From CAYMOV01 sp964392085 (GTDB taxonomy: Bacteria > Oederibacteriota > Muellerivitia > Muellerivitales > Muellerivitaceae), in contig CAYMOV010000013.1 of the NCBI GenBank assembly GCA_964392085.1, positions 1 through 47,051 on the forward strand: a stretch of DNA of 47,051 bases, in the 5' to 3' direction. Below, piece by piece: positions 8,682 through 16,608 of this stretch. A program made the position numbers and the translations under genes. Below the pieces are notes generated by a model. That model was not told the DNA's origin, did not search any database, and worked only from the letters and a program-made list of their open reading frames with translations. Position 1 is the stretch's first letter. The number at the start of each line of letters is the position of its first letter.

Positions 8682-10336
8682 ACGGATCTGTCGCGCCGAC
8701 CCTCCAATGGGAAAAGTTGCGGGCTTGGCCATGTTGTTCAATCTGGGCCAGCCTCGCGTTTCTCTTAGTCCTGGTCGCCGGAGCCCTCGCGTCCGAAAGT
8801 GGGGGTGTGCAATCGCCATTTGACTTGGGGTTTTCCGCCAGGTCGCTGGGGCTCGGGGGGGCCATTGGGGCACTAGGGGACGAAGCCGCCTCGGGTTTCC
8901 AAAACCCCGGGACCCTCGCCTACCTCCAGCGGCAGGAACTCGTCAGTCTGCACAGCTCGCTCTTTGTGGACACGACTTATGATGGATTGGCTTACGCCCG
9001 TCCTGATGGACGGGGGACCCTGTTGGCGGCGTTCCAGCGGATCAATACGAAGGATATTCCCCTGACCACGGACAGCATCCAGGCCTTGGGGACCTTCAAC
9101 GTACTCCAACTCCAGGGAAGCCTGGGATACGGGGTGATGGCCTACCGGGGGATCGGATTCGGGATCCTCATGAAGTACGTCCGGCAGTCTTTCCCACCCG
9201 AGTCGGACAGCGGATTCGGTATGGACCTCGGATTGGCTTACCGGTTTGAGACCCGACTGCAGGATCGGTCCCGTCTTTCCATTAATAACCTGTCCTTCGG
9301 CTTGGCGGTCTCAAACCTCGTCCAACCGGAGATCCGCATCCGGGACCAATCCAGCACTTGGGTTCGGATGGTGAAACCCTCACTTGGTTACCGAATCCAA
9401 AGCAAGGGGGGACAGGGGGTCCTCTCCCTGGCTTTCGCGGCGGACATGGCCCCCGGTTCCAAGAGCATCCGAGCGGGCGTGGAATACGCGTGGAAACGCT
9501 TATTGTTCCTGCGAGGCGGCTATGACGGGATTGGGCCCACCCTAGGGGCCGGGTTAAGGATCGCCGGATTTTTACTGGATTGGGCCATGGATAAACGTGA
9601 TTTGGGGACTTCCCAGCGCTTTTCGCTTTCCTATCGCTTCGGTTCCATCAAGGACCCCCGGGCGGCGAACCGGTTGAATGCACTCAAGTATATCGCCAAG
9701 ACCTATGAGGACATGGAAAGCTATCCGGAAGCCCTTCGGGCTTGGAATAAAGTGAAGGAGGAATTCCCCGAGGATCCAGACCCGGATTCGGCAAAGATCC
9801 GGATCGACGCGAAACGGGTCAAGGCCATCCAGGAGAACCTGCGGGTGGCCCGAGAAATCATCCAAAAGAATGATTTGGTTCGGGCCATTCCCTACTTGAC
9901 CCGCGCCATGAACCTGGATCCCCAGAATCAGGATGTTCAGGCCCTCCTGAAACAGGCCGACGCGAAGACCTTCATGGCCCAAAACTACCTCTCGGGCCTG
10001 GAGGCCTACAATCAGGGCAACTATAAGGACGCGGTCGACTTTTTCGAGGTGGTCTACCGCCGCGACCCAGCTTACCGGGACGTCGCGCGACTTTGGAGCG
10101 ACGCCAAGAGCCATTACTCGCCGCTGGAAGGCATGCCCGAGTCGCTGTCGAAATTGTACGGTAAGGGCGTCGCAGAATTCCTCAAGGGCGATTACACCAA
10201 GGCCATTGATATTTGGCGCAAGGTCCTCGAGAAGGACCCCACCAACTTCCTCGTTCAGCGGAACATCGCGGAAGCCCAGGCCCGCATGAAGGAAGCCGCT
10301 TTGGCAAAACCAGCGGCGCCGGAGGGCAAGCGATGA
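8678..10336 (+). CDS. PorV/PorQ-like barrel fused to a C-terminal TPR domain
   Basis: The 552-residue product starts with a long N-region and a hydrophobic signal (about residues 20-38). The PorV-type signature follows: F-S-A-R-S-L-G-L-G-G-A-I-G-A-L, then G-F-Q-N-P-G-T-L-A. Residues 40-325 alternate strands like an outer-membrane barrel. From about residue 330, three or more TPR-like units appear (Y-P-E-A-L-R-A-W-N-K-V, I-P-Y-L-T-R-A-M-N-L-D-P, Y-K-D-A-V-D-F-F-E-V-V, Y-T-K-A-I-D-I-W-R-K-V). TPRs after a barrel should lie in the periplasm and bind partner proteins. It overlaps the preceding surface-protein gene by 4 bp and the next gene by 4 bp, so the three form one coupled unit. A role in exporting or anchoring the upstream protein is inference. 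Confidence 0.75.
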   Translation: MNGSVAPTLQWEKLRAWPCCSIWASLAFLLVLVAGALASESGGVQSPFDLGFSARSLGLGGAIGALGDEAASGFQNPGTLAYLQRQELVSLHSSLFVDTTYDGLAYARPDGRGTLLAAFQRINTKDIPLTTDSIQALGTFNVLQLQGSLGYGVMAYRGIGFGILMKYVRQSFPPESDSGFGMDLGLAYRFETRLQDRSRLSINNLSFGLAVSNLVQPEIRIRDQSSTWVRMVKPSLGYRIQSKGGQGVLSLAFAADMAPGSKSIRAGVEYAWKRLLFLRGGYDGIGPTLGAGLRIAGFLLDWAMDKRDLGTSQRFSLSYRFGSIKDPRAANRLNALKYIAKTYEDMESYPEALRAWNKVKEEFPEDPDPDSAKIRIDAKRVKAIQENLRVAREIIQKNDLVRAIPYLTRAMNLDPQNQDVQALLKQADAKTFMAQNYLSGLEAYNQGNYKDAVDFFEVVYRRDPAYRDVARLWSDAKSHYSPLEGMPESLSKLYGKGVAEFLKGDYTKAIDIWRKVLEKDPTNFLVQRNIAEAQARMKEAALAKPAAPEGKR

Positions 10337-12726
10337 AGGTGGGACGAAAGCTCGGTGAATGGGTGCTTCGGGTGGCCTCCTTGGGGGCCCGCCGGAGGAT
10401 CTATAAGCTCGATGTGAAGGCCGAGGACCGTTATCTCCTGGAGATTAAGGACTTCGTCACCCGAGTCTGCGACGCGGGCAAATGCGGGCCCCGGGAGACC
10501 GCCAACGTCAAGCTGGCGGTGGACGAGGCCTGTACCAACGTGATCCGCCACGCCTATGGGGGCCAATCGGGGAAGGTCGAGCTGGAAGCCAGTTTGGGCC
10601 CCTATGACATCACGATCAAGATCCGGGATTGGGGAAAGCCCTTCGATTTCCACAAGGTTAAGGATCCGGACCTGAACCATTACGTGGATATCGGCCGAAA
10701 GGGCGGGCTGGGCATCTGGCTCATCAAGAAGGTCATGAGCCGAGTGGAATATAAGTCCCTGTCGGGAATGAACGAATTACTGATGGTGCGGTATTTCGAC
10801 GCCAGCCGCCCGGCCGCCGAACGGTCGGCCCGCCGGCGTGCCGTACCGGTTTCCATGAAGTTCACCGCGGGGGCCGTGATGCTGGCCGTGAGCATCATCC
10901 TTTCGGCCTATTTCATCCTGTCGCAACGCCAACGTACCCTCTTGGGCCAACAGCACCGGGAAAAGATCCAGGCGATCCTTGGGACTATTTCCCTCGAGGC
11001 CGGCGACGCCGTCATGAAAAAGAAGGACTTGGAGCTGAACCAACTGGTCCAAAAGGTCATGCAGAACGACCAATCGGGGGTCCTGGCCTACGCCTTCATC
11101 ATCGGGGAAGACGGCCGTTATTTGGCTCATTCCGACCTCGGCCAACTTTTCCAACGATGGCAGGCGCCCAAGAACGAGTCGCCGCTCGAAGGTTCCCGGA
11201 TCAGGGTTTGGCGTGAGGGCAACATCACCCATTACGCCGCCCAGATCGAATATCGCGGGTTGTCGGTCGGGGAGGTCCACGCGGGGTTGGACGAGGCCGC
11301 CCTTACCCGGATGATGAACCACGCCCAATCGGACCTGAGAGTGATCGCTTTCTGGGCGCTCCTCCTGAGCGTCCTGGCCATTTGGCTTTTGTCGCTCATT
11401 GTGACCCGGCCCATCCAGAAGATCTTCGACGGCGTGCAAGCCCTCCACGGCGGGGATTACTCGGCCAAGATCGACCTCGATACGAAGGATGAGTTCGGTC
11501 AATTGGCCGCGATTTTCAACGACATGACCGCAAAAATCCAGGATTCGCAAAAGGGGATGGTGGAACACGAGCGGATGCAGAAGGAAATCCAGGTCGCGCA
11601 GGAGATCCAGCATACCCTTCTTCCGGCAACCTTCCCGACGATCGACGGCTATGAGATTGGGGCCATGTACCGCGCCGCCAAGGAAGTGGGCGGGGACTAC
11701 TACGACTTCTTCGCCGTGGACCCGACCACCATGGGGATCGTCGTGGCCGACGTCTCGGGCAAGGGTGTGCCGGGTTCGCTGGTCATGACGATGATCCGGA
11801 CCGCCATGCGGTTGGAGGCCCGAGGCAACAAGTCGGCCTCCGATGTCCTGAGCCGGGTGAACCAACATGTGACCGGGGACATGAAGCGGGGGATGTTCGT
11901 CACGATGTTCTACATCATCCTGGATTCCCGGCGGCGGGTGATCAACTTCTCCAGCGCCGGGCACAATCCCATGATCCTTTACCGGGGCAAGACGAAGGAG
12001 GTCTATTACCTGAAGCCGAAGGGTTTCCCCCTCGGGATTTCGCTGCCTGACGAATCATTATTCAAGAAAAGCCTTGCCCTCCAGAAGATCAGTTTGGAGA
12101 AGGGGGATATGCTGGTGGTCTACACCGACGGGATTACCGAGGCGATGAACGCCGAGAAACAGCAATTCGGCGAGGACCGGCTGATCGCCGCCATCAAGGA
12201 GAATGCAGCCCTCACCCCGGCGGAGTTCGTGGATGAACTGAACCGTCGTATCGCCGAATTCGTCGGCAACGCCGAGCAAAACGACGACATCACCGTGGTG
12301 GCCATCAAGGAGAAGTTGAAGGCCGAGACGGTGATGTACAAGATCCGCAAGAAATTGTTCGACCTAGTGGATAAGAAGGGGCTTTCCGTGGCGGAGGCTT
12401 GCCGACAGACTAATGTCTCGACCAACGAGTATTACCGACTTAAGAAGTTGGTGGTGGCGGAGGGGCAGGATGCCCTCAAACAGGTTAAACGGAAAACCTC
12501 GTCATTAATGGCGGAGCTTTCCAATGACCAGAAGAAGGCGGTGCTACTTTTGGTCCGGGACCATCCCGAATACGGGCCCTCCCGGATCTCTGAAGCCTTG
12601 AAGACCCGCCCCGAGGGCGCCCTGAAGATTGAGGAGCGATTGGTTTACCTGTACCTGAAGCGTAAAGGCCTAAACACCGAGGCGAAACGTCGGTCCGTCG
12701 CCTCCGGTGCGATTGACAGCATATAA
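10333..12726 (+). CDS. Membrane-bound RsbW-like kinase / HAMP / SpoIIE phosphatase with C-terminal helix-turn-helix
   Basis: This 797-residue protein combines the opposing activities of a partner switch. Residues 20-155 form an RsbW/SpoIIAB-type HATPase (N-box V-D-E-A-C-T-N-V-I-R-H-A, then R-D-W-G-K-P-F and G-G-L-G-I-W-L-I). A transmembrane helix at 178-197, an outer sensor region at about 200-333 and a second helix at 337-357 lead into HAMP (358-410). A coiled coil precedes a SpoIIE-type PP2C phosphatase (about 435-662) with metal-binding motifs G-G-D-Y-Y-D, V-A-D-V-S-G-K-G and N-D-D-I-T. Residues 680-785 hold two helix-turn-helix-like segments (S-V-A-E-A-C-R-Q-T-N-V-S and H-P-E-Y-G-P-S-R-I) similar to transposase-type DNA-binding regions. 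ATG 10333 overlaps the previous stop. Expected substrate: the STAS protein encoded next. Confidence 0.85.
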   Translation: MKVGRKLGEWVLRVASLGARRRIYKLDVKAEDRYLLEIKDFVTRVCDAGKCGPRETANVKLAVDEACTNVIRHAYGGQSGKVELEASLGPYDITIKIRDWGKPFDFHKVKDPDLNHYVDIGRKGGLGIWLIKKVMSRVEYKSLSGMNELLMVRYFDASRPAAERSARRRAVPVSMKFTAGAVMLAVSIILSAYFILSQRQRTLLGQQHREKIQAILGTISLEAGDAVMKKKDLELNQLVQKVMQNDQSGVLAYAFIIGEDGRYLAHSDLGQLFQRWQAPKNESPLEGSRIRVWREGNITHYAAQIEYRGLSVGEVHAGLDEAALTRMMNHAQSDLRVIAFWALLLSVLAIWLLSLIVTRPIQKIFDGVQALHGGDYSAKIDLDTKDEFGQLAAIFNDMTAKIQDSQKGMVEHERMQKEIQVAQEIQHTLLPATFPTIDGYEIGAMYRAAKEVGGDYYDFFAVDPTTMGIVVADVSGKGVPGSLVMTMIRTAMRLEARGNKSASDVLSRVNQHVTGDMKRGMFVTMFYIILDSRRRVINFSSAGHNPMILYRGKTKEVYYLKPKGFPLGISLPDESLFKKSLALQKISLEKGDMLVVYTDGITEAMNAEKQQFGEDRLIAAIKENAALTPAEFVDELNRRIAEFVGNAEQNDDITVVAIKEKLKAETVMYKIRKKLFDLVDKKGLSVAEACRQTNVSTNEYYRLKKLVVAEGQDALKQVKRKTSSLMAELSNDQKKAVLLLVRDHPEYGPSRISEALKTRPEGALKIEERLVYLYLKRKGLNTEAKRRSVASGAIDSI

Positions 12727-12741
12727 GGCGGGGGTCATAAT
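12713..12741 (+). promoter_or_regulatory. Strong promoter for the STAS gene
   Basis: A perfect TTGACA at 12713-12718 and CATAAT at 12736-12741 are separated by exactly 17 bp. The -35 box lies inside the last codons of the SpoIIE gene. The leader before the start at 12854 contains a hairpin with ACACCCC/GGGGTGT arms (12794-12811). The antagonist can thus be transcribed separately from its regulator. Confidence 0.75.
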
Positions 12742-12853
12742 GATTCCCGCCCGAAGCCCAAAAACCCTTTAAGGATGCCGGTTTTTGGTCCAAACACCCC
12801 CCTTGGGGTGTGAGGGCCGCTGCTCATCCAAGGGACAGGAGCCGGGAGGAACC

Positions 12854-13216
12854 ATGGACGGTTTATCAGTCAACGTTTCCGATCACACGAGGCACGCGGA
12901 TGTCACCCTTTTGACGGTGAAGGGTTTTATCGACACCACCACGGCTCCTGAGTTCGAGAAGGCTTTCCAAGGTGTCTTGGGTGAAAAGAAGTATAAACTC
13001 GTCATCGACCTGAAGAACGTCAACTACATCTCCAGCGCGGGCTGGGGCATCTTCATCAGCGAGATCAAGCGGATCCGCGCGCAAAAAGGCGATCTGTTCC
13101 TGGCTGGCATGAATTCCGAGGTGGCTGAAGTATTTGAGCTGTTGGAATTCAACACCATCCTCAAGTCGTTCCCGGACGTGGAAACCGCTGTCAAGAAGGG
13201 CTTTGGAAAGGCCTGA
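12854..13216 (+). CDS. STAS-domain anti-sigma factor antagonist
   Basis: This 120-residue protein is a single STAS domain of the SpoIIAA/RsbV type. The phosphorylatable serine lies in N-Y-I-S-S-A-G-W-G near residues 55-63. Unphosphorylated antagonists of this family sequester an RsbW-type kinase and free its sigma factor or other partner; SpoIIE-type phosphatases reactivate them. Both activities are in the preceding gene product, so the pair looks like a compact partner switch. No sigma factor gene is visible nearby. ATG 12854 was chosen over the longer upstream frame because GGGAGGA (12844-12850) directly precedes it. The gene has its own promoter. Confidence 0.92.
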   Translation: MDGLSVNVSDHTRHADVTLLTVKGFIDTTTAPEFEKAFQGVLGEKKYKLVIDLKNVNYISSAGWGIFISEIKRIRAQKGDLFLAGMNSEVAEVFELLEFNTILKSFPDVETAVKKGFGKA

Positions 13217-13283
13217 CGTCCTAACGCTCCGGGCCCCGGCTTGACGGTCGGGAGCTCCAATCCTCCTCAAGGCGCGGGAATCC

Positions 13284-14417
13284 ATGGATTGGCCACCACT
13301 TTCCTCACATATTGAGATTGATTCAAAGATCTATAGCGTTGAGACCGCGGCCGAAATCGCCCGGAACCGCATCACCTCCTCGGTCCGTTTGGCGGGCCAT
13401 ACCCTTTCGCAGCGCGTCCTGGAATACACCGAAGGCCTCGAAACCGACGCCATCCGCCAACGTTTCAAGGATTTCCACCGCATCCGCACGGTCGAATTGG
13501 AATCGATTTTCCGGCTGGCCCGGAAAATCGACGAAAAACCCACCGCCGAAGCCTGCAACAAGCTGGGCGTAATCCTTCTTTCCAACGGCTTCCATGACGA
13601 CGCCCGACAGAAGTTCATGCGTGCCATGGAACAGAACCCCGGCCACCTTCCCGCCATGAAAAACTACGGAATCACCCTTTCCCTCTTGGGGGACCACGCG
13701 GGGGCTGTGGCGGCGCTCCACAAGGCGAAGGAACTGAATCCCGGTTTCGCCGACCTTTACTACCACCTGGGGAACATCCACTTGGACCGGTTCGAACTGG
13801 ATGAAGCCACCCAAAACTTCCTCCAGGCGCTCCAGATCAACCCCCGTTACGCTGATTCGCGCCTCAAGCTGGCCGCCACCTGCGTCGGCTACCTCCTCCA
13901 GTCGGGTAAGACCCTCCCCGAGACCAAGGTCAAGGAACTCGAGGAACGGGTGATCGCGGAATCCGACACGGCGGCCCAATTGAACCCCAAGGTCCGTAAC
14001 CGCGCCTTTCTGATGGCCCAGGATTCCATCAAGTTGAAGCGGTATGAGGTGGCTTTCCAGCAGTTCATGGAGGTCCGACCCAAGTTCGTGCCCCGGGTGG
14101 GGGATGAGGTCATCTTCTTTTTCACGCTGATGCTTCTTTACGGCAGTGAGGGGATTGACCAGCAGATGACGGACCAATACGTGGACAAACTTAACGCGGT
14201 CATCGAGGAATACCCACAATACGCGGATCTCCACCAGCACTTGGCGGTGGCCCATTTGATCAAGACCCGTTTCGTGGTGGCCCGTTCGCTCCGTGAATTC
14301 AAGAAGACGCTTGAAATCAACCCCCATCTGCCCCGGGCCCAAGACAGTTTGGTGGAGGCCGAGGAAGTCCATAAGCGGGTACTCCAGGCGCTCCGCAAGG
14401 CCATCATCCTGACGTGA
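13284..14417 (+). CDS. TPR-repeat protein
   Basis: The 377-residue product has no signal peptide and is probably cytoplasmic. Its first 80 residues are helical without a recognised domain. At least three TPR units follow between residues 88 and 195 (A-C-N-K-L-G-V-I-L-L-S-N-G, then A-M-K-N-Y-G-I-T-L-S-L-L-G-D, then L-Y-Y-H-L-G-N-I-H-L-D-R), and a further one lies near the C-terminus (L-H-Q-H-L-A-V-A-H-L). TPRs mediate protein-protein contacts. It follows the STAS gene by 67 bp without a clear promoter, so it may belong to the same transcript and act with the partner switch; that is inference. A terminator lies downstream. Confidence 0.8.
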   Translation: MDWPPLSSHIEIDSKIYSVETAAEIARNRITSSVRLAGHTLSQRVLEYTEGLETDAIRQRFKDFHRIRTVELESIFRLARKIDEKPTAEACNKLGVILLSNGFHDDARQKFMRAMEQNPGHLPAMKNYGITLSLLGDHAGAVAALHKAKELNPGFADLYYHLGNIHLDRFELDEATQNFLQALQINPRYADSRLKLAATCVGYLLQSGKTLPETKVKELEERVIAESDTAAQLNPKVRNRAFLMAQDSIKLKRYEVAFQQFMEVRPKFVPRVGDEVIFFFTLMLLYGSEGIDQQMTDQYVDKLNAVIEEYPQYADLHQHLAVAHLIKTRFVVARSLREFKKTLEINPHLPRAQDSLVEAEEVHKRVLQALRKAIILT

Positions 14418-14535
14418 TCGACACAACTGTCGGTGCCGCGACCTTGGCGCGGCACACGCCAAGCTTGTGCCTCGGCGGGTGACCTCGGCACGGCAAGAGG
14501 ATGGGGAAGCGAAACAAAAGAAGGTTTAAGAATTA

Positions 14536-14575
14536 AAAAAGCCCACTCGAAAGTGGGCTTTTGTTTTTTGGATTT
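14536..14575. terminator. Bidirectional intrinsic terminator
   Basis: The hairpin AGCCCACT / AGTGGGCT with a CGAA tetraloop is flanked by an A-run on the left and T-rich sequence on the right. It lies between the convergent TPR and PilZ genes and can serve both strands. Confidence 0.85.
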
Positions 14576-14603
14576 TGTTTGGGCCAACCGCCATCGCCTG
14601 CCT

Positions 14604-14993
14604 TTACGGCGTGTCCGAATCGGCGGCCTGGATGAAGTTCTCGGCCACGAAGGCCATGTGGTCCCGACCGGGGCTGATGAACTTCAACCCGTAGGCGTAC
14701 CGGCCCATGCTACGCATGGCGTTTTTACGGGCCCAAACCACGATCCCCGTGAAGTTCAGGGATTGGGAACCGTCCTTGGACTTAATTTCCAGGGCGATTT
14801 CGGTGTGCTCGTCCATGGGGCGGGGAGTGTAGATTTGGGCGCCCGTGGAGCTGATGTCGATCAAATTGGCCCGGAAGGACCCGCTTTGGGCGCCGGGGCC
14901 CAGGATATAGCAATTCATGGCCTGCAACACGACGTTGCGGGGCGCCGTGCGCTTGGAGATGTCGGAGTCGAAACGGAGGATTCTTTTTTTCAT
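14604..14993 (-). CDS. PilZ-domain protein
   Basis: A 129-residue single-domain protein. The cyclic-di-GMP-binding elements are visible: R-T-A-P-R near residues 15-19 (the RxxxR motif) and I-D-I-S-S-T-G-A near 45-52 (the D/NxSxxG motif). It probably changes conformation or partner binding with c-di-GMP level; which process it controls is not shown. It is divergent from gltX. No Shine-Dalgarno sequence precedes the start, and the TATATT at 15005-15010 would leave almost no 5' leader. Confidence 0.85.
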   Translation of the reverse strand: MKKRILRFDSDISKRTAPRNVVLQAMNCYILGPGAQSGSFRANLIDISSTGAQIYTPRPMDEHTEIALEIKSKDGSQSLNFTGIVVWARKNAMRSMGRYAYGLKFISPGRDHMAFVAENFIQAADSDTP

Positions 14994-15004
14994 GGCCGGG
15001 ATTT

Positions 15005-15010
15005 AATATA
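15005..15010 (-). promoter_or_regulatory. Putative -10 box of the PilZ gene
   Basis: On the minus strand this reads TATATT and ends 11 bp before the PilZ start codon, predicting a transcript with about five leader bases. No good -35 is seen. Confidence 0.35.
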
Positions 15011-15080
15011 GCATATCGATCCCTTGGCGGTCTTGGTTATTTCTGGCCGCCTATCCGCCGTTCCGGAGAAGATTCCGCCC

Positions 15081-16568
15081 ATGGCCGAAGTCCGAGTCCG
15101 TTTCGCCCCAAGTCCCACCGGTTACCTCCACGTGGGAGGGGCCCGTACGGCCCTTTTCAACTGGCTCTTCGCCCGCCGTCACAAGGGCAGGTTCATCCTC
15201 CGGATCGAGGATACGGATCGGGAGCGGTCCCGCCCGGAGTACGAGGCGGCCATCCTCAGGGACCTCCAATGGTTGGGTTTGAACTGGGACGAGGGTCCCT
15301 CCATCGGCGGTCCCCACGGGCCCTATGTCCAAACCGAACGGGCCCCGATCTATAAGGAACACCTTAAGAAGCTCCTGGCCTCCAGGGCCGCCTATCCCTG
15401 CTTCTGTTCGCAGAAGGACCTGGAAACCGAACGTGAGTCCGCCAACCTCGCGGGGTTGGGTTACCATTACTCCGGACGGTGCCGGGACCTTTCACAGGCC
15501 GAGGTGGACCACCGCAAGAAGACCAAACAGCCCTACGCCATCCGGCTTCGAGTGCCGCCAGGCGTCACGGTTTTCCATGACTTGATCCGGGGCGAGGTGA
15601 AGGTCGACCACGCCGAGTTGGACGACTACATCCTGGTCCGGACCGGTGGGGAACCCACCTATAATTTCGTGGTCACGGTGGATGACGCGGTCATGAGGAT
15701 GAGCCACGTGATCCGTGGCGAGGACCACTTATCCAACACCCCCAAGCAGATCCTCCTTTACCAGGCATTGGGCTTCGAACCGCCGATTTTCGCCCACCTG
15801 CCCCTGATCCTGGGGGAGGACCGAACTCCCCTGTCGAAGCGCCACGGGGCCTCCTCCGTGTCCGAGTTCAAGCGGCTCGGGTACCTGCCGGAGGCCCTCG
15901 TCAATTACCTGGCGCTCTTGGGATGGTCCCTGGACGGAAAGACCGACCTCATCTCCCAGGCGGACCTGATCAAGAATTTCGCGCTGGAAAGGGTCCACAA
16001 GGCGCCCGCCTCCTTCGATTACAACAAACTCCTGTGGATGAACGGCCAGTACATCCGAAAGGCCGACGACGAGTTCATCTTCCAGCGCTGCCTTGAGTAC
16101 CTCTGGGATATGGGCGGCATCGACGAGCTCTTCATGAGGGCCTCCGGGCCACCCTTGAAACGCATGTTGGGGCTCGTGAAGCCCAGCCTCAAGACCATCA
16201 ACGAAGTGGGGGACCAGATCCTTTACTTCCTGGGCGAGGTACACGTGTACGATCCCGAGGGGTTGGCCAAGCACCTGGTGACCGGCAACTTGCCCATCCT
16301 CGAGGACGCCGAAAAGATCCTGGATGAGGCGTTTCACTTTAACGCCATGGCGCTGGAGGAGCGGTTCCGGGCCGCGGCGACCGCCGCCGGAAAAAAGTTC
16401 GCCGATTATGTCCATCCCCTGCGCTTGGCCATCACTGGCCGCACGGTCAGCCCCAACCTCTTTGAGGTCATCGAGATCCTGGGGAAGGGCCGCTGCATCG
16501 TCCGTTTGAAGAGGTTCGCCCAGATGATCCGGACCTCCCCGGGCCCCGGGATACCCGGTCCAGGCTGA
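15081..16568 (+). CDS. gltX: Glutamyl-tRNA synthetase
   Basis: A class I aminoacyl-tRNA synthetase charging tRNA-Glu. The start of the catalytic fold is R-F-A-P-S-P-T-G-Y-L-H-V-G-G-A (HIGH-type motif), and the KMSKS counterpart is P-L-S-K-R-H-G, in which the first Lys is Pro. The G-E-D-H segment (V-I-R-G-E-D-H-L-S-N-T) is also typical. The 495-residue length is normal for bacterial GluRS. The frame is open from 15024, but ATG 15081 gives the canonical beginning (M-A-E-V-R-V-R-F-A-P-S); a GGAG at 15064 is rather far, so the start is chosen by homology. A tRNA-Glu gene lies 2 kb downstream. Confidence 0.94.
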   Translation: MAEVRVRFAPSPTGYLHVGGARTALFNWLFARRHKGRFILRIEDTDRERSRPEYEAAILRDLQWLGLNWDEGPSIGGPHGPYVQTERAPIYKEHLKKLLASRAAYPCFCSQKDLETERESANLAGLGYHYSGRCRDLSQAEVDHRKKTKQPYAIRLRVPPGVTVFHDLIRGEVKVDHAELDDYILVRTGGEPTYNFVVTVDDAVMRMSHVIRGEDHLSNTPKQILLYQALGFEPPIFAHLPLILGEDRTPLSKRHGASSVSEFKRLGYLPEALVNYLALLGWSLDGKTDLISQADLIKNFALERVHKAPASFDYNKLLWMNGQYIRKADDEFIFQRCLEYLWDMGGIDELFMRASGPPLKRMLGLVKPSLKTINEVGDQILYFLGEVHVYDPEGLAKHLVTGNLPILEDAEKILDEAFHFNAMALEERFRAAATAAGKKFADYVHPLRLAITGRTVSPNLFEVIEILGKGRCIVRLKRFAQMIRTSPGPGIPGPG

Positions 16569-16608
16569 AGGCCGGGAACTCAGAACCCTTTTGCCGCGTC
16601 TTATCCCC

